Below, one piece after another: positions 1-9,558 of a stretch of DNA of 64,000 nt. Within the stretch, counting starts at the first letter, position 1. Every line of letters begins with the position of its first letter. The translations under genes were made by a program, and so were the position numbers. This stretch comes from Lachancea kluyveri NRRL Y-12651 (lineage: Eukaryota; Ascomycota; Saccharomycetes; Saccharomycetales; Saccharomycetaceae): the NCBI GenBank assembly GCA_000149225.2, contig CM000691.1, forward strand, positions 372,001 through 436,000, written 5' to 3'. The notes below the pieces were generated by a model. It made no database searches and had not been told where the DNA came from. It saw only the letters and a list, made by a program, of their open reading frames with translations.

Positions 1-3000
1 GAAACCGCCAAGCCAAGTGTAGAACACCGCACTCCAATACCACCAAGTCACCAACCACTTATATCGACAGATGTTCTTGATATTCCAAACCAGAGGGCAT
101 TGATGTTTGCTATTTTTGTTATTATACAAGCCTACAAGTTGTACGATCTGATCCTACTGAAATCCGGCCTTCCTGTGTCTGGTATTCTTCTGACAAACTC
201 TCGATTCAACTTCATCTCAAAATATCTTATAATTGATTCGTTGTTTTTGTATTTTCTGCCAAATTTCAAGATTCCCAAGTTGAGTTTCAAACCAGTGGCT
301 GTCTTCTTCCAGATCATGCTGCTGACTTCGGTCACCGTGTTCCTATCCAGTGAGCACAGCTTTCCTCTAGTCACATTATTGTTGTCCGCCTGGTCAAAGT
401 TCAATACCAAAGAGCTGAGCTTAACAGGTAATTCTGTAAACCATCGTAAGGTAATGGATCCTTCTGTTCACTTTAGGGGCGCGCATACAATCAAGATTCT
501 CCCTGAAAATACAGCTATTTTGAACCCATTCCATGACTCGTATTGTCTTCCGATGGATGATTCTTCCAATCTAGGTTCTTTGCTACAGATTCCGATTAGA
601 GTTAATTCTACTTCGGAAATTGACTTTGTTCAGCTGGAGTACAGAGATTTGCTTACCAACGATGTGGAGTTGTGGAATTTCACTAAAAAGGACCTAACCA
701 AAATTAAAGATCTTCGTTCTCTCCTAAAAAGGGATCGATTGGATGAAAGCTCGGGTATGAATCTTCGTTATTACAGCCTACCTCTGGAAAAGACAGGGTT
801 CTACCAAATCAAGAAAATTGTCGATTCCAAAAATCTCAGCCTAAGGGTTTACAAATCTCAGCTAGTCATCCCTCATTGTCCAGTAGCTACCATAACAGGC
901 ATCGGTGCGAAGGATAGATGCATTGGCGATTCAGATAGCGTTTCAATTGAAGTTAACGGTGTTCCACCATTGAAGTTGAAGTACACCAAATCCATTAATG
1001 ATGAATCGTACTCCTTTGTGGATTCTAGTTTACAACCTGAGTACTTCGAATCACCGCTGTTGACCAACTCCAAATTTTTTTCTTCACAAGATGTTTCTAA
1101 TCTAAAGTGGGCACGCAGTTACCCAGTGAGTATTAATTTGGAATCTTTAGTAAAAGAAGATGGGAAATATACGTACGCCATAGACCAGGTGATCGATGGT
1201 TTTGGCAATGTGATGGACTTTTCCACTGTCCCCAGAGATTTGCTAAAAAATTACGACTTACTTTATGCATTCAAAGTCCACGATTTGCCTAAGGCCACGC
1301 TGGATGAAAAATTTAACCCGCAGACTCCGACCAAGAGATCACTAGTATTGAAACTTGATAGCAGATCTCCTGACTCTTCGGCTGCGTACTTGGCAAACTT
1401 TACTTTTATTGGTGAAGACAAACAGGTTGCTACTTTCCAACATAGATTCAACCATCACAGTGCAGAAATTCCAGTGGACATGCCAGGTACGTACACTTTG
1501 GACTCTGTTCAATCCGAGTTTTGCCCAGGTGTCGTTATAGGTAAGTCCAGTGCACTCATCACAAAACCTGTACCACCACAACTAACTGTGAAATCAACAC
1601 CAATCTTGGATCAGTGTGTCGGCCAGGTCGGTCTAAATTTCGATTTGACGTTTACCGGTGTCCCACCATTCTATTATAGGGCAAAGATTTACAAAGTTAA
1701 TACCTCGTCAGGTGAACGCAAACTATATGACACAAAGAAATTTACCTCCCAAGGTACAAGGAACCAGTTCAGCTACAATCCAGCTACTGAGGGCAATTAC
1801 GAAATTACTTTTGACGAATTATCAAATACCCTGTTTACAAATCCAATTACTCTGACTCCGGCTAGTGAATACACCTTCAAGACTTCCATGAGGGTCAAGC
1901 CTAGTGCCTCCATAGTTTCCAAGCATGATACTAACCTATGTCTTGGAGGTCAAAATAAAATCCCCGTACAATTTAACGGTGAACCACCTTTTACTTTGAA
2001 TTACGATATTGTTGAGACTTCTTCCAACAAGAGAACATCATACCATCTTGGAGATATCTCAACCTATCGCTACGACCTATCTACACCAAATTTTGACATG
2101 GGTGGTGATTATATATTGTCCTTGGTTTCAGTAAAGGATTCATCCGGTTGCTTAGTTGGTCTAAGTGGTGCTGATGCTAGAATTAGAGTCAGGAGGGATG
2201 TTCCAAATGTCAGCTTTAACTTGTTAGAAAATGCCGATGAGCTATTGATTAAAGAAGGCTCGGTAGCAGAATTGCCTGTTAGGTTATCCGGTGAAGCACC
2301 ATTTACTGTCACCTATCAACATTTGGATATCAATAGTAACGTGTTGGGTACCTACGACACTAAATTCCATTCCAATTACAAAGCAGTCTTAAAAGTAGGG
2401 AAACAAGGCATTTACAAGTTGACGTCCGTAAAAGATCAAAGTTGCCAAGGCAAAGTTACAGAAAATGAAAAGTTTAAGATTGCCTTCTTAGACAAACCAA
2501 GTTTTACCGTTTTGGAGCACAGCAGAATTACAAAGGTAAACAACTTGAATTTTGCCAAGAACGAAGTTTGTCAAGGCTTTGAGGAAACCGTCGACCTAGC
2601 TCTAGTTGGCTCTGCTCCATTTGTTGTTGCGTACGAGCTAACTTCTCCAACCGGTCAAATTCTCACCAAATCTATCCAAGTGGCCACCAAATATGCCGCT
2701 TTGAAACTACCCAATGACAAGCCAGGTGATTATGTTATCAAGATTAAGGGTGTTTACGACTCTTATTACGGTGAACAGGACTTGTCTAAGATTGGTTATG
2801 TAATTCCGGATGTCACCATCAAGCAAAGGGTTAACCCGTTACCTAAAGTTTTGTTTGAGGAAAAGGGTAAAACTTACAGAACGTGTTCTGCTAATATTGA
2901 CCAAAATTCCCTGCTAGATCCAATAAAACTACATTTCACTAGTGGACAGCCACCTTACTCTGTTTCGTTTACTGTTTATCATGAGAGCACTAGCAAAACT

Positions 3001-3750
3001 GACTATTTCACGTTAGACGAAGTTACTCGTGAAAAATTCGACTATAGAAAACTTTATGAAGGGTTAAAACTGGGTAATCACATTGTTACGATTGAAAGAG
3101 TAGTGGACTCAAATGGTTGTGCTTACGATGTGATTGCCGAAAACAATCACATTTTGATTTCAGTTACTGATGTTCCAAAGATATCCCTGGTGGAGCCATC
3201 CATGGAATACTGTGTAGGCGACTACGTCGCTTACCAACTAAACGGTATTGCTCCATTCACGATCAAATATGATTTTAATGGCATTCCACTGAAATCCAAA
3301 GAGCATACGTCTCAGTTTGTAAGATTTGCTTCAGAACCAGGTACTATTGCTATTAGTTCCATACAGGATTCTTCTTCCCAATGTGTTGTGAACTTCACTA
3401 AACCTGGTTCAGAAAAGGAGTATGAAAAATTATCACTGGTTATCCACCCAATCCCATCCGTTACCGTGTCACAAGGTGACTACGTTGTTGAAGATATTCA
3501 TGAGGGTGATCAGGCAGAAGTGATTTTTTCCTTTGAAGGTACACCACCTTTCTCATTGACTTACGTTCGTACCGAAGAAGTAGAGGGCAAAAAGGGTAAA
3601 AAGAGACCACAAATTGTTGAAACTCATAAAGTTTCCGACATTTACGCATATGAATATAGGGTTGTGACAAGTTTGCAAGGTACCTATGAAGCCACCGAAG
3701 TCTCAGATGCGTTCTGCTTTGCCAAAAACGATGCATACTTCAACAACTGA
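1..3750 (+). CDS. POM152: Nuclear pore membrane glycoprotein Pom152 (5' end outside window)
   Basis: Reading frame 1 is open from the first base, so the gene starts left of the window; 1249 residues are visible against 1337 in S. cerevisiae, so roughly 90 N-terminal residues are missing. The ATG at 100 is internal: upstream codons already match Pom152 (QPLISTDVLDI). A short N-terminal part is followed by hydrophobic segments (about codons 35-110, including VFFQIMLLTSVTVFLSS), then a long lumenal region of repeated Ig-like domains with the recurring PPF / GxPPF motif (for example GVPPF, GEPPF, GTPPF). Pom152 anchors the nuclear pore membrane ring, with most of its mass in the perinuclear lumen. 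S. cerevisiae keeps this gene as YMR129W. Identification is near certain. Confidence 0.97.
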   Translation, partial: ETAKPSVEHRTPIPPSHQPLISTDVLDIPNQRALMFAIFVIIQAYKLYDLILLKSGLPVSGILLTNSRFNFISKYLIIDSLFLYFLPNFKIPKLSFKPVAVFFQIMLLTSVTVFLSSEHSFPLVTLLLSAWSKFNTKELSLTGNSVNHRKVMDPSVHFRGAHTIKILPENTAILNPFHDSYCLPMDDSSNLGSLLQIPIRVNSTSEIDFVQLEYRDLLTNDVELWNFTKKDLTKIKDLRSLLKRDRLDESSGMNLRYYSLPLEKTGFYQIKKIVDSKNLSLRVYKSQLVIPHCPVATITGIGAKDRCIGDSDSVSIEVNGVPPLKLKYTKSINDESYSFVDSSLQPEYFESPLLTNSKFFSSQDVSNLKWARSYPVSINLESLVKEDGKYTYAIDQVIDGFGNVMDFSTVPRDLLKNYDLLYAFKVHDLPKATLDEKFNPQTPTKRSLVLKLDSRSPDSSAAYLANFTFIGEDKQVATFQHRFNHHSAEIPVDMPGTYTLDSVQSEFCPGVVIGKSSALITKPVPPQLTVKSTPILDQCVGQVGLNFDLTFTGVPPFYYRAKIYKVNTSSGERKLYDTKKFTSQGTRNQFSYNPATEGNYEITFDELSNTLFTNPITLTPASEYTFKTSMRVKPSASIVSKHDTNLCLGGQNKIPVQFNGEPPFTLNYDIVETSSNKRTSYHLGDISTYRYDLSTPNFDMGGDYILSLVSVKDSSGCLVGLSGADARIRVRRDVPNVSFNLLENADELLIKEGSVAELPVRLSGEAPFTVTYQHLDINSNVLGTYDTKFHSNYKAVLKVGKQGIYKLTSVKDQSCQGKVTENEKFKIAFLDKPSFTVLEHSRITKVNNLNFAKNEVCQGFEETVDLALVGSAPFVVAYELTSPTGQILTKSIQVATKYAALKLPNDKPGDYVIKIKGVYDSYYGEQDLSKIGYVIPDVTIKQRVNPLPKVLFEEKGKTYRTCSANIDQNSLLDPIKLHFTSGQPPYSVSFTVYHESTSKTDYFTLDEVTREKFDYRKLYEGLKLGNHIVTIERVVDSNGCAYDVIAENNHILISVTDVPKISLVEPSMEYCVGDYVAYQLNGIAPFTIKYDFNGIPLKSKEHTSQFVRFASEPGTIAISSIQDSSSQCVVNFTKPGSEKEYEKLSLVIHPIPSVTVSQGDYVVEDIHEGDQAEVIFSFEGTPPFSLTYVRTEEVEGKKGKKRPQIVETHKVSDIYAYEYRVVTSLQGTYEATEVSDAFCFAKNDAYFNN

Positions 3751-3895
3751 TTTCATTTAACAAAAATGTACTCTGTATAATAAGATTGAAAAAAAAAAAA
3801 TTGTATACCGTTACGTATTTCCTACACACGTAACCTCTCATCGCCAGATAAAAGAGCTATTAGTCTCTCAAAGAAAGATATGTTAAGTTGCTTCG

Positions 3896-6043
3896 TTATA
3901 ACCCAACAATGTACCAGCCATGTTCGCTTACTTTCAATTGCAAATCAACATTGTTGTCAATCTGTTCAGCTTTTTGTTGAACACCATCCACCAATGGAAG
4001 TGTAGGGCTGCCTTTTCTAGATAGCCAAATTAACTCCTTCTTGTATAAAGTCCTAGAGTCCTTATCTTCCTGTTCATCTGCAAAACCGAATGACATCTTT
4101 GATTGGAAGTTATTTGTGAATTCGGAAAACATGTTTATGTTTCTGTACTTGCTAAGTGGGCTTGTAGTTGGAGGTTCATCAGCCAATGTGGTATCGTTGG
4201 ACATCGCTTCTCGACTATCAAAATCGTAGGCCTGTTGTTTTAGCTTCCTTAGTTCGAACACTTCCTCTGCAGTTGGTTTCCTAAAGTTTTTTCTAATAGT
4301 GATGGACTGTGACTGAGTTATTTCTTGTTGTTTCATTGTAGGAGTCTTTTTAACCGGGTTTATTTGGTCCATATCACGTGAACGTTTCGTAGGAATGCTT
4401 TGTGAGGTAGCCAAAGTAGGTTTTACTGAGTTGCTTTCAATAATTGCAGAGCTACTGGGGCTTGGTTTGTTTATTTTTTTTATTTTATGAAGGATAAAAG
4501 GATTGGAAACAGAAACATCCTTGGAAAGTTCTAGGTCTTCATTCTGTTGAAGATGCGAGTCATCCTTATAATTATATGTTAAAGATGATGGAACGTCGCC
4601 TCCCCCATTTGAAATACTGGATCCTTTCATAGATTCTTCGTTCATGGTAAGATCCCAATCTGCTTCTTCAGAGATCATTGAACCCGATGTTACTGCTCTA
4701 GTACTTGTCCTCTGATCATTAGTTATTGAACTTTGTATGTGTTTATTGCTGCCATCCACAATCGTTACAGTTTCCTCGTGCTTCGACTCAGACCGTGGTA
4801 CTTCAGATATAAAGGGTCGTAGTCGAATGTGCTCAGTTTTTGGTTTCAATGTAACTGCATCACTATTTTCTTCGGGCATGTTATTGCCAACTGTTTGCGT
4901 GGAATCATTCCCTTTCTCTCTCTGATCGGTAAAGGCTTCATCAACTTCCTTTTTCAAACCATGCGCCTCGCATACGCTGTTGGTTAGGAGTCTTTTTACT
5001 TCGAAAAGCATGTTATCAATGTTTGTGATCAAAACATCATTCTTTTCAGGCTCAATGTTGACATCTACCAACTTTGGGTCACATTTAATTTCTATAAACC
5101 AAACCATTGGGTCAATCAGTTTCAGTTCACGGTACACCTTATTAACTAGCCTGTTTACAGATTGGCCGAGCCCTAAAGACAAAGATAACGCCCTGTTGTT
5201 CACACAAAAGAATTTGAACGGTTTACGAACATTAACAATATTCAATCGGGCATCCATCTTAGGTAAAATGTAGTTTAGCTCCATGTGATCGTTTATTCTA
5301 TCGGATTCACAAAGAATAAAATTCTCATTGATGTCCTTCCTCAGCTTTGCTAAGCTAGCCAATAATCTTAGCCTCGATAATTTAGTGTCAAGGGATTGCT
5401 GCAACTGCCGCTGCTGGATTGAACCATTTTTGTTTAGTGATACCAAAGTCAGGTGAAATCTAACAGCTCTATAAAGGATTGAATAGTGAGTGATCAGCTG
5501 CCTAATTTCATCCACATTTCTTCTGCCTCTCGAGGAAAGTGTCATATTTCGTGCCCTCAAACCGTGTAGCAGTTTTCTCACAGTAATCGTAGTTCCAACC
5601 AAGCAGGCTGCTTTGGAGAGTTTATTATCTTTCACGTTTCCGTTAGAATCAGTGTACCACTTGACTCCTATCTTTTCGTCGGGACATCTTGTAGAGATTT
5701 CCATGCTACCTTTTTGGTTACAGAGAGTACTTAGCATGAAAAGCGCTTCACCTCTAAATCCTAGTGACTTACAGTTTACTAAGTCTTCCATAGAATTTAT
5801 CTTAGAAGTAGTATGGTTCAAACACATGGATTTTCTATCTTCCGGGGCAACTCCAGGAGCATCATCCCTGACACTAAAGTAGTCACACCCACCGGTTTTA
5901 GAATCGACATCAATGTATATGTTTCGACTTCCTGCATCTAGTGAATTGTCCAGTAACTCTTTAATGGCCGATAGCGGGCTGAATATAAAAGAGCTGGATA
6001 CTATTTTCCATTTGGAGTCGTCTGGTATCTTCTGGATCGGCAT
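3896..6043 (-). CDS. MLH2: MutL homologue Mlh2
   Basis: A 715-residue MutL-family protein (S. cerevisiae Mlh2 is 695). The N-terminal GHKL ATPase domain shows motif I (KELLDNSLDAGS), motif II as DDAPGV rather than the usual D-[DN]-G-x-G, and motif III (GFRGEAL). A transducer domain reaches about residue 350, followed by a low-complexity Ser/Lys linker. The DQHAxxExxxxE endonuclease motif is absent, as expected for Mlh2. Mlh2 pairs with Mlh1 and limits gene conversion tract length in meiosis. S. cerevisiae has it as YLR035C, on a different chromosome from its neighbours here. The tail is convergent with POM152, 145 bp away. Mlh3 and Pms1 were considered; motif sequence and synteny favour Mlh2. 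Confidence 0.9.
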   Translation of the reverse strand: MPIQKIPDDSKWKIVSSSFIFSPLSAIKELLDNSLDAGSRNIYIDVDSKTGGCDYFSVRDDAPGVAPEDRKSMCLNHTTSKINSMEDLVNCKSLGFRGEALFMLSTLCNQKGSMEISTRCPDEKIGVKWYTDSNGNVKDNKLSKAACLVGTTITVRKLLHGLRARNMTLSSRGRRNVDEIRQLITHYSILYRAVRFHLTLVSLNKNGSIQQRQLQQSLDTKLSRLRLLASLAKLRKDINENFILCESDRINDHMELNYILPKMDARLNIVNVRKPFKFFCVNNRALSLSLGLGQSVNRLVNKVYRELKLIDPMVWFIEIKCDPKLVDVNIEPEKNDVLITNIDNMLFEVKRLLTNSVCEAHGLKKEVDEAFTDQREKGNDSTQTVGNNMPEENSDAVTLKPKTEHIRLRPFISEVPRSESKHEETVTIVDGSNKHIQSSITNDQRTSTRAVTSGSMISEEADWDLTMNEESMKGSSISNGGGDVPSSLTYNYKDDSHLQQNEDLELSKDVSVSNPFILHKIKKINKPSPSSSAIIESNSVKPTLATSQSIPTKRSRDMDQINPVKKTPTMKQQEITQSQSITIRKNFRKPTAEEVFELRKLKQQAYDFDSREAMSNDTTLADEPPTTSPLSKYRNINMFSEFTNNFQSKMSFGFADEQEDKDSRTLYKKELIWLSRKGSPTLPLVDGVQQKAEQIDNNVDLQLKVSEHGWYIVGL

Positions 6044-6153
6044 AGCTTACTTTCTCTTCCTCTTTTGAGGTGCCTCGCGCTAGTGTATATTTAAAGATTC
6101 GGTAAAATAAGTTTTCCTATGCTGAACCATGTGGCAAAAAGCTTCCACGCTAA

Positions 6154-7141
6154 ATGACTTACTTCCCTAGACGGATTTCTATTGGGCAAATGCATAGGGC
6201 TATTAGAAAACGAAAGGTCCCTAGAATTGTTACTTTTGATGCTTACAATACGCTTTATTCGACAACTATTCCTGTAATGGAGCATTACTGTCTAATTGGG
6301 AAAAAATATGGTATCAGTGCTAATCCACAACAGCTTACTCAGAATTTCCCAAAGGGTATGGAAACTTGCTGGCATTTTAACAGGAATTGTAATGTTATTT
6401 TTACTAACAACTGTCTCGTTCTTCGCAGTATTTGGGGATTTGAGAGCTCAGCATCCAACGTATGGGAAGCACACAGGTCTAACTCCCGAAGAATGGTGGG
6501 CCACATTGATCACCAATGTTTTCAAACCAACGGATATTCCAAGCGAAATGATAGATGAGATATTGACCAGATTTGAAGGTTTTGATGCTTACACTGTGTA
6601 TCCGGATCTACTGGATTTCTTAAAGAAAGTCAAAGATATGCATTCTGGCATAGTTTTAGGTGTCGTCAGTAACACGGATCCAATAATGTATAAACTTTTG
6701 AAGAACGTCCAGTTAACCCCATTTTTTCACCATCACATTTATTTGTCCTATGATTTAGGTGTCTCAAAACCTGACTCCAAGTTTTTTGATATGGTTCTAC
6801 AAGACATTATAAAAAAGCACCCAGAATTATTACAAAATGGAACAATAGAGGAACTGAAATTAAATTGCTGGCACATTGGCGATGAGAAGGATAATGACTT
6901 AAAAGGTGCAAGTAATGCCGGTTGGAATGGTGTTCTTATTGACCGGATGAACAAGTATGGATATTTGTGCGACGGATTTGAAAAATTAGAAAGAGATGAA
7001 GAGATGTTATCTACAGATAAGATTGAAAACAATTCAACCGAAAGCTGGCAGATGAGCATGAAGCAAAACGACATCATTCAGCTGTCCGATAGAGAGTTTG
7101 TGATTTCTAATTTTCGTACTTTAAGCGACTTTTTACTTTAG
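6154..7141 (+). CDS. DPI35: HAD-superfamily hydrolase Dpi35 (two exons)
   Basis: Exons 6154-6355 and 6429-7141 give 304 residues (302 in S. cerevisiae YMR130W). The frame breaks at about 6356 and resumes in another frame; excising a 73-bp intron joins NFPK to VFGDLR exactly where the family continues. The HAD nucleophile motif is seen as FDAYNTLY (DxYNT form), motif II as VVSNTDP, and the later motifs as SKPDSKFF and GDEKDNDLKGA. It belongs to a HAD group related to mammalian HDHD3; the substrate is not known. S. cerevisiae has no intron in this gene. The gene starts 110 bp from the divergent MLH2 start, so they share a promoter. Confidence 0.92.
6356..6428 (+). other. Spliceosomal intron of DPI35
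   Basis: The donor is GTATGG at 6356, an unusual last base for the yeast GTATGT consensus. A perfect TACTAAC branch point lies at 6402-6408, and a CAG acceptor at 6426-6428. It is 73 bp and falls after the first base of a Val codon. Removal restores a continuous Dpi35 frame. Confidence 0.9.
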
Positions 7142-7271
7142 TTAACCTCTAAAATTCACTTACAAAAGTTTATATGATGCAGTTTTAATGGAAGCTGTCA
7201 TGTTATTTGACACTATATGTTATATGCATTGTCATACAACCCGTGTGAGGTGAAACACTAAAAAGGTTAAA

Positions 7272-7344
7272 TGGACGCAACCGGAGTCGAACCGATGACC
7301 TCTTCCTTGCAAGGGAAGCGCGCTACCAACTGCGCCATGTGCCC
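7272..7344 (-). tRNA. tA(UGC): tRNA-Ala (anticodon UGC)
   Basis: Read on the minus strand, the 73-nt sequence begins GGGCACATGGCGCAG and ends GGTTGCGTCCA. The acceptor arms, D-arm, T-arm (GGTTCGACTCC) and anticodon arm (CTTCC...GGAAG around a CTTGCAA loop with TGC) all form. It is nearly identical to the S. cerevisiae tRNA-Ala(UGC) gene. There is no intron. An LTR fossil lies about 300 bp away, a common setting for yeast Ty-type insertions. Confidence 0.97.
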
Positions 7345-7637
7345 AATTTATAATAACACAAATAAAACCTCTCTACTAATATTCTTTTAAAACTGCTACT
7401 CTGGACTATGTCAATGTAAACTAGTACTTCTTACTACTTTTCTTGATGATCTCATTCTATCTATAGTTGAGATCCTTCTGAGATAGATCTTTGAGCTCTG
7501 TTTATACTCTCCTAAATTTGCCTAGCATCTGATCGTCAGATAACTGTCTTTCTAACTTTTGTTACTTTTAGATGATGGTGTGGTCTATATATATCACCCG
7601 CCAGGTTTTCTAATAATCCACTAATGTGCTGCTGTTC

Positions 7638-7834
7638 TGAGAAATATGTGAATAGTGGGACAATTTTTGAGATTCCATTTTTGGTTAAGGCTATAATAAT
7701 TTGGTATATGAGTATACTAGAAGTTCTCCTCACATTTCTAGGAATCCAGAAAAGAGAGTCGATAATTCTACATACAGTTATTTATATATTCTCTTTCCTT
7801 TTATATGTTTTCGTTCATTATCCTATTACATTAT
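7638..7834 (-). mobile_element. Ty1/copia-type LTR fragment (delta-like), fossil
   Basis: The plus strand begins TGAGAAAT and carries a long block (TACTAGAAGTTCTCCTCA) that matches the inner part of S. cerevisiae delta LTRs read in reverse. Similarity continues to a block resembling TCCTATTACATTAT. It is a partial LTR in minus orientation, clearly broken, with no internal element genes nearby. Divergence from delta is moderate, so it is an old solo-LTR remnant, typically found close to tRNA genes. Confidence 0.75.
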
Positions 7835-7895
7835 TGTTGGAACGAAATACAACTATCGACCATCGACTAGTATTCGTGTTACTAGTATGAACTCT
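7835..7895 (+). mobile_element. Second delta-like LTR fragment in plus orientation, fossil
   Basis: It begins TGTTGGAACG and continues with CAACTATC and GACTAGTATTC, matching the 5' end of a delta-type LTR in plus orientation. It abuts the minus-strand fragment directly. It is short and broken, and probably ended by recombination between LTR copies or insertion of one into another. Confidence 0.65.
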
Positions 7896-9080
7896 GTATT
7901 GGCTGTCATTTAGTATAGTTTGCTCATTCCATGACAGGTAAGTGTATATCTAAATATGTGTTTTATCTCACTTAGAACAATTTATTTTTTTAATACCTAG
8001 GCCGGCAGTTCTCGACCGTTTGGCTGTTTGTGATTGAAACACCTTTTCAGGGATACCTAACCTTTTGTTTTCATTTTCTTTTAGATCATGTTAAGTCACA
8101 GTCAACAGTTGGCTGGTCCGCCGATTGGCTCTACTATTGGGCTACATTGTATTTGATACTATTTTTCACATCTGTCCTTCTGCACCTCATAACTAACGGT
8201 TATTTGATTGTCCTTAATTACCTCATAGCATCTAATTCAATTACAGTTGCAGTTGTAGTTGTAGTTAGAGTTATAGTCCAACCGGCTTTTTTTCCGCAGG
8301 TTCGACGGCTTGTCAAATAGGAGTTATAGTAGATATATAAGTTACTCTATCAGTAAGGTATCTGGCGTCGGGAAATAAAAGAAGAGGATAGGGTTATAAG
8401 TGTTTAGTTAGAAAAAAAATACAACGAGTGGCACCAATTCCAACACTATATGCCAACAGATATCAAAAAAATGCTGTTCTTGATTTGGTTCTTTAAATAA
8501 ATCTTGATATAGCAGAGTTAATCGCTAAGATCTTATAGGTTGTTCCTATTTTTTCACTGTATTAAATCAAATAACCGGGAAAATATATTTAAAGCTTCTA
8601 TACCCCTATGAGATTCAAACACTACAATCCACGGTAAATTTTTGGTGCCCGCGAACCGTGATAAGAGCACTATCCTCTTTTCTTTCATTGTCAGTTTTTA
8701 ACATAGTAATTGCATACGTTAATAAAAGTGCATTATTTAGTGCATTATTTAATCTTTTCTTTCTTACTCATGAAAACCGGCTCTCTACTGGTAAATAAAT
8801 TTCGATAGCCTTTACTGTAAATGTGTTATTTAACTTTGGGTTATCGTTGACGTTTCGTTTCGTTGAAATTTGACCTTTTTTTCTTTCCTCATTGTCTACA
8901 ATGTAAAATGATCTTTTCCAGAACAAATGAACGGTTGGAATTTTAAAATGGAATATGAGTTATCTTTTTAAAACACTGGTGATGGATTGGAATATAATAA
9001 GTAAAACAAAATGATAAGTATGGTAGAATCTCAAAAGAACATAAAAAAAATAATTGGTACTGTTCCTTGTAATTCAAAAC

Positions 9081-9329
9081 TTATGGCTTAATGTCACCTG
9101 CAAAGATACCCTTTTCTCTTTGTTCATCCCACTTCTCAACCCAGTCAAGGGGACACAAGGAAGAGTAAGTTCTGAAGAAGATTTTACATGGAGCGAAATC
9201 TTCACCCTTTGCGTTGATACACTTGTGGTAATCAACGTATGATTGCCAGCAGTGCTTAGTTTGGTTTTGATTTGGGAATCTGGCGTCGAAACCGACGGTG
9301 TGTAATGGAGACTCGTTGTTTTCAGCCAT
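9081..9329 (-). CDS. COX12: Cytochrome c oxidase subunit VIb (Cox12)
   Basis: An 82-residue protein (83 in S. cerevisiae YLR038C), nearly collinear with Cox12. The twin cysteine pairs are visible as C-x9-C (CWQSYVDYHKC) and C-x10-C (CKIFFRTYSSLC), the oxidised coiled-coil-helix-coiled-coil-helix fold imported by Mia40 into the intermembrane space. It sits on the intermembrane-space face of complex IV and takes part in its copper-dependent assembly. No intron is needed. Its position beside RIC1 matches S. cerevisiae chromosome XII. Confidence 0.97.
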   Translation of the reverse strand: MAENNESPLHTVGFDARFPNQNQTKHCWQSYVDYHKCINAKGEDFAPCKIFFRTYSSLCPLDWVEKWDEQREKGIFAGDIKP

Positions 9330-9558
9330 GGCTTTGATCTATACTGTGCTTAGCTAGTGGATACAATAGCGTAGTTGGAATACTTCACTGTGTGGCCTTA
9401 TTTGAAAATTTTGTCAGACAAATGGAAACATCGGCATGCACGATAAAATCAGAATTTTTTCTTAGAATTTGATTGGATGATAATCACGTGTTTGTATGTA
9501 TACGTCGATAGTGATACTTCATAAAATGTAGTGACTTTTATACATAAATATTATTTAT

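Larger units (their letters stand above)
7345..9080. other. Intergenic region between tRNA-Ala and COX12
   Basis: It spans 1.7 kb without a convincing gene. It holds the LTR fossils at 7638-7895 and is otherwise AT-rich. The longest open frame (8030-8320, hydrophobic, 96 codons) lacks any recognisable domain and its composition follows the local base skew. S. cerevisiae has YLR036C and PAU23 at the matching place; I see no counterpart here. Confidence 0.7.

Noticed and set aside
8030-8320. 96-codon hydrophobic frame
   Set aside because: AT- and T-rich intergenic DNA gives such hydrophobic frames by chance; no homologue recognised.
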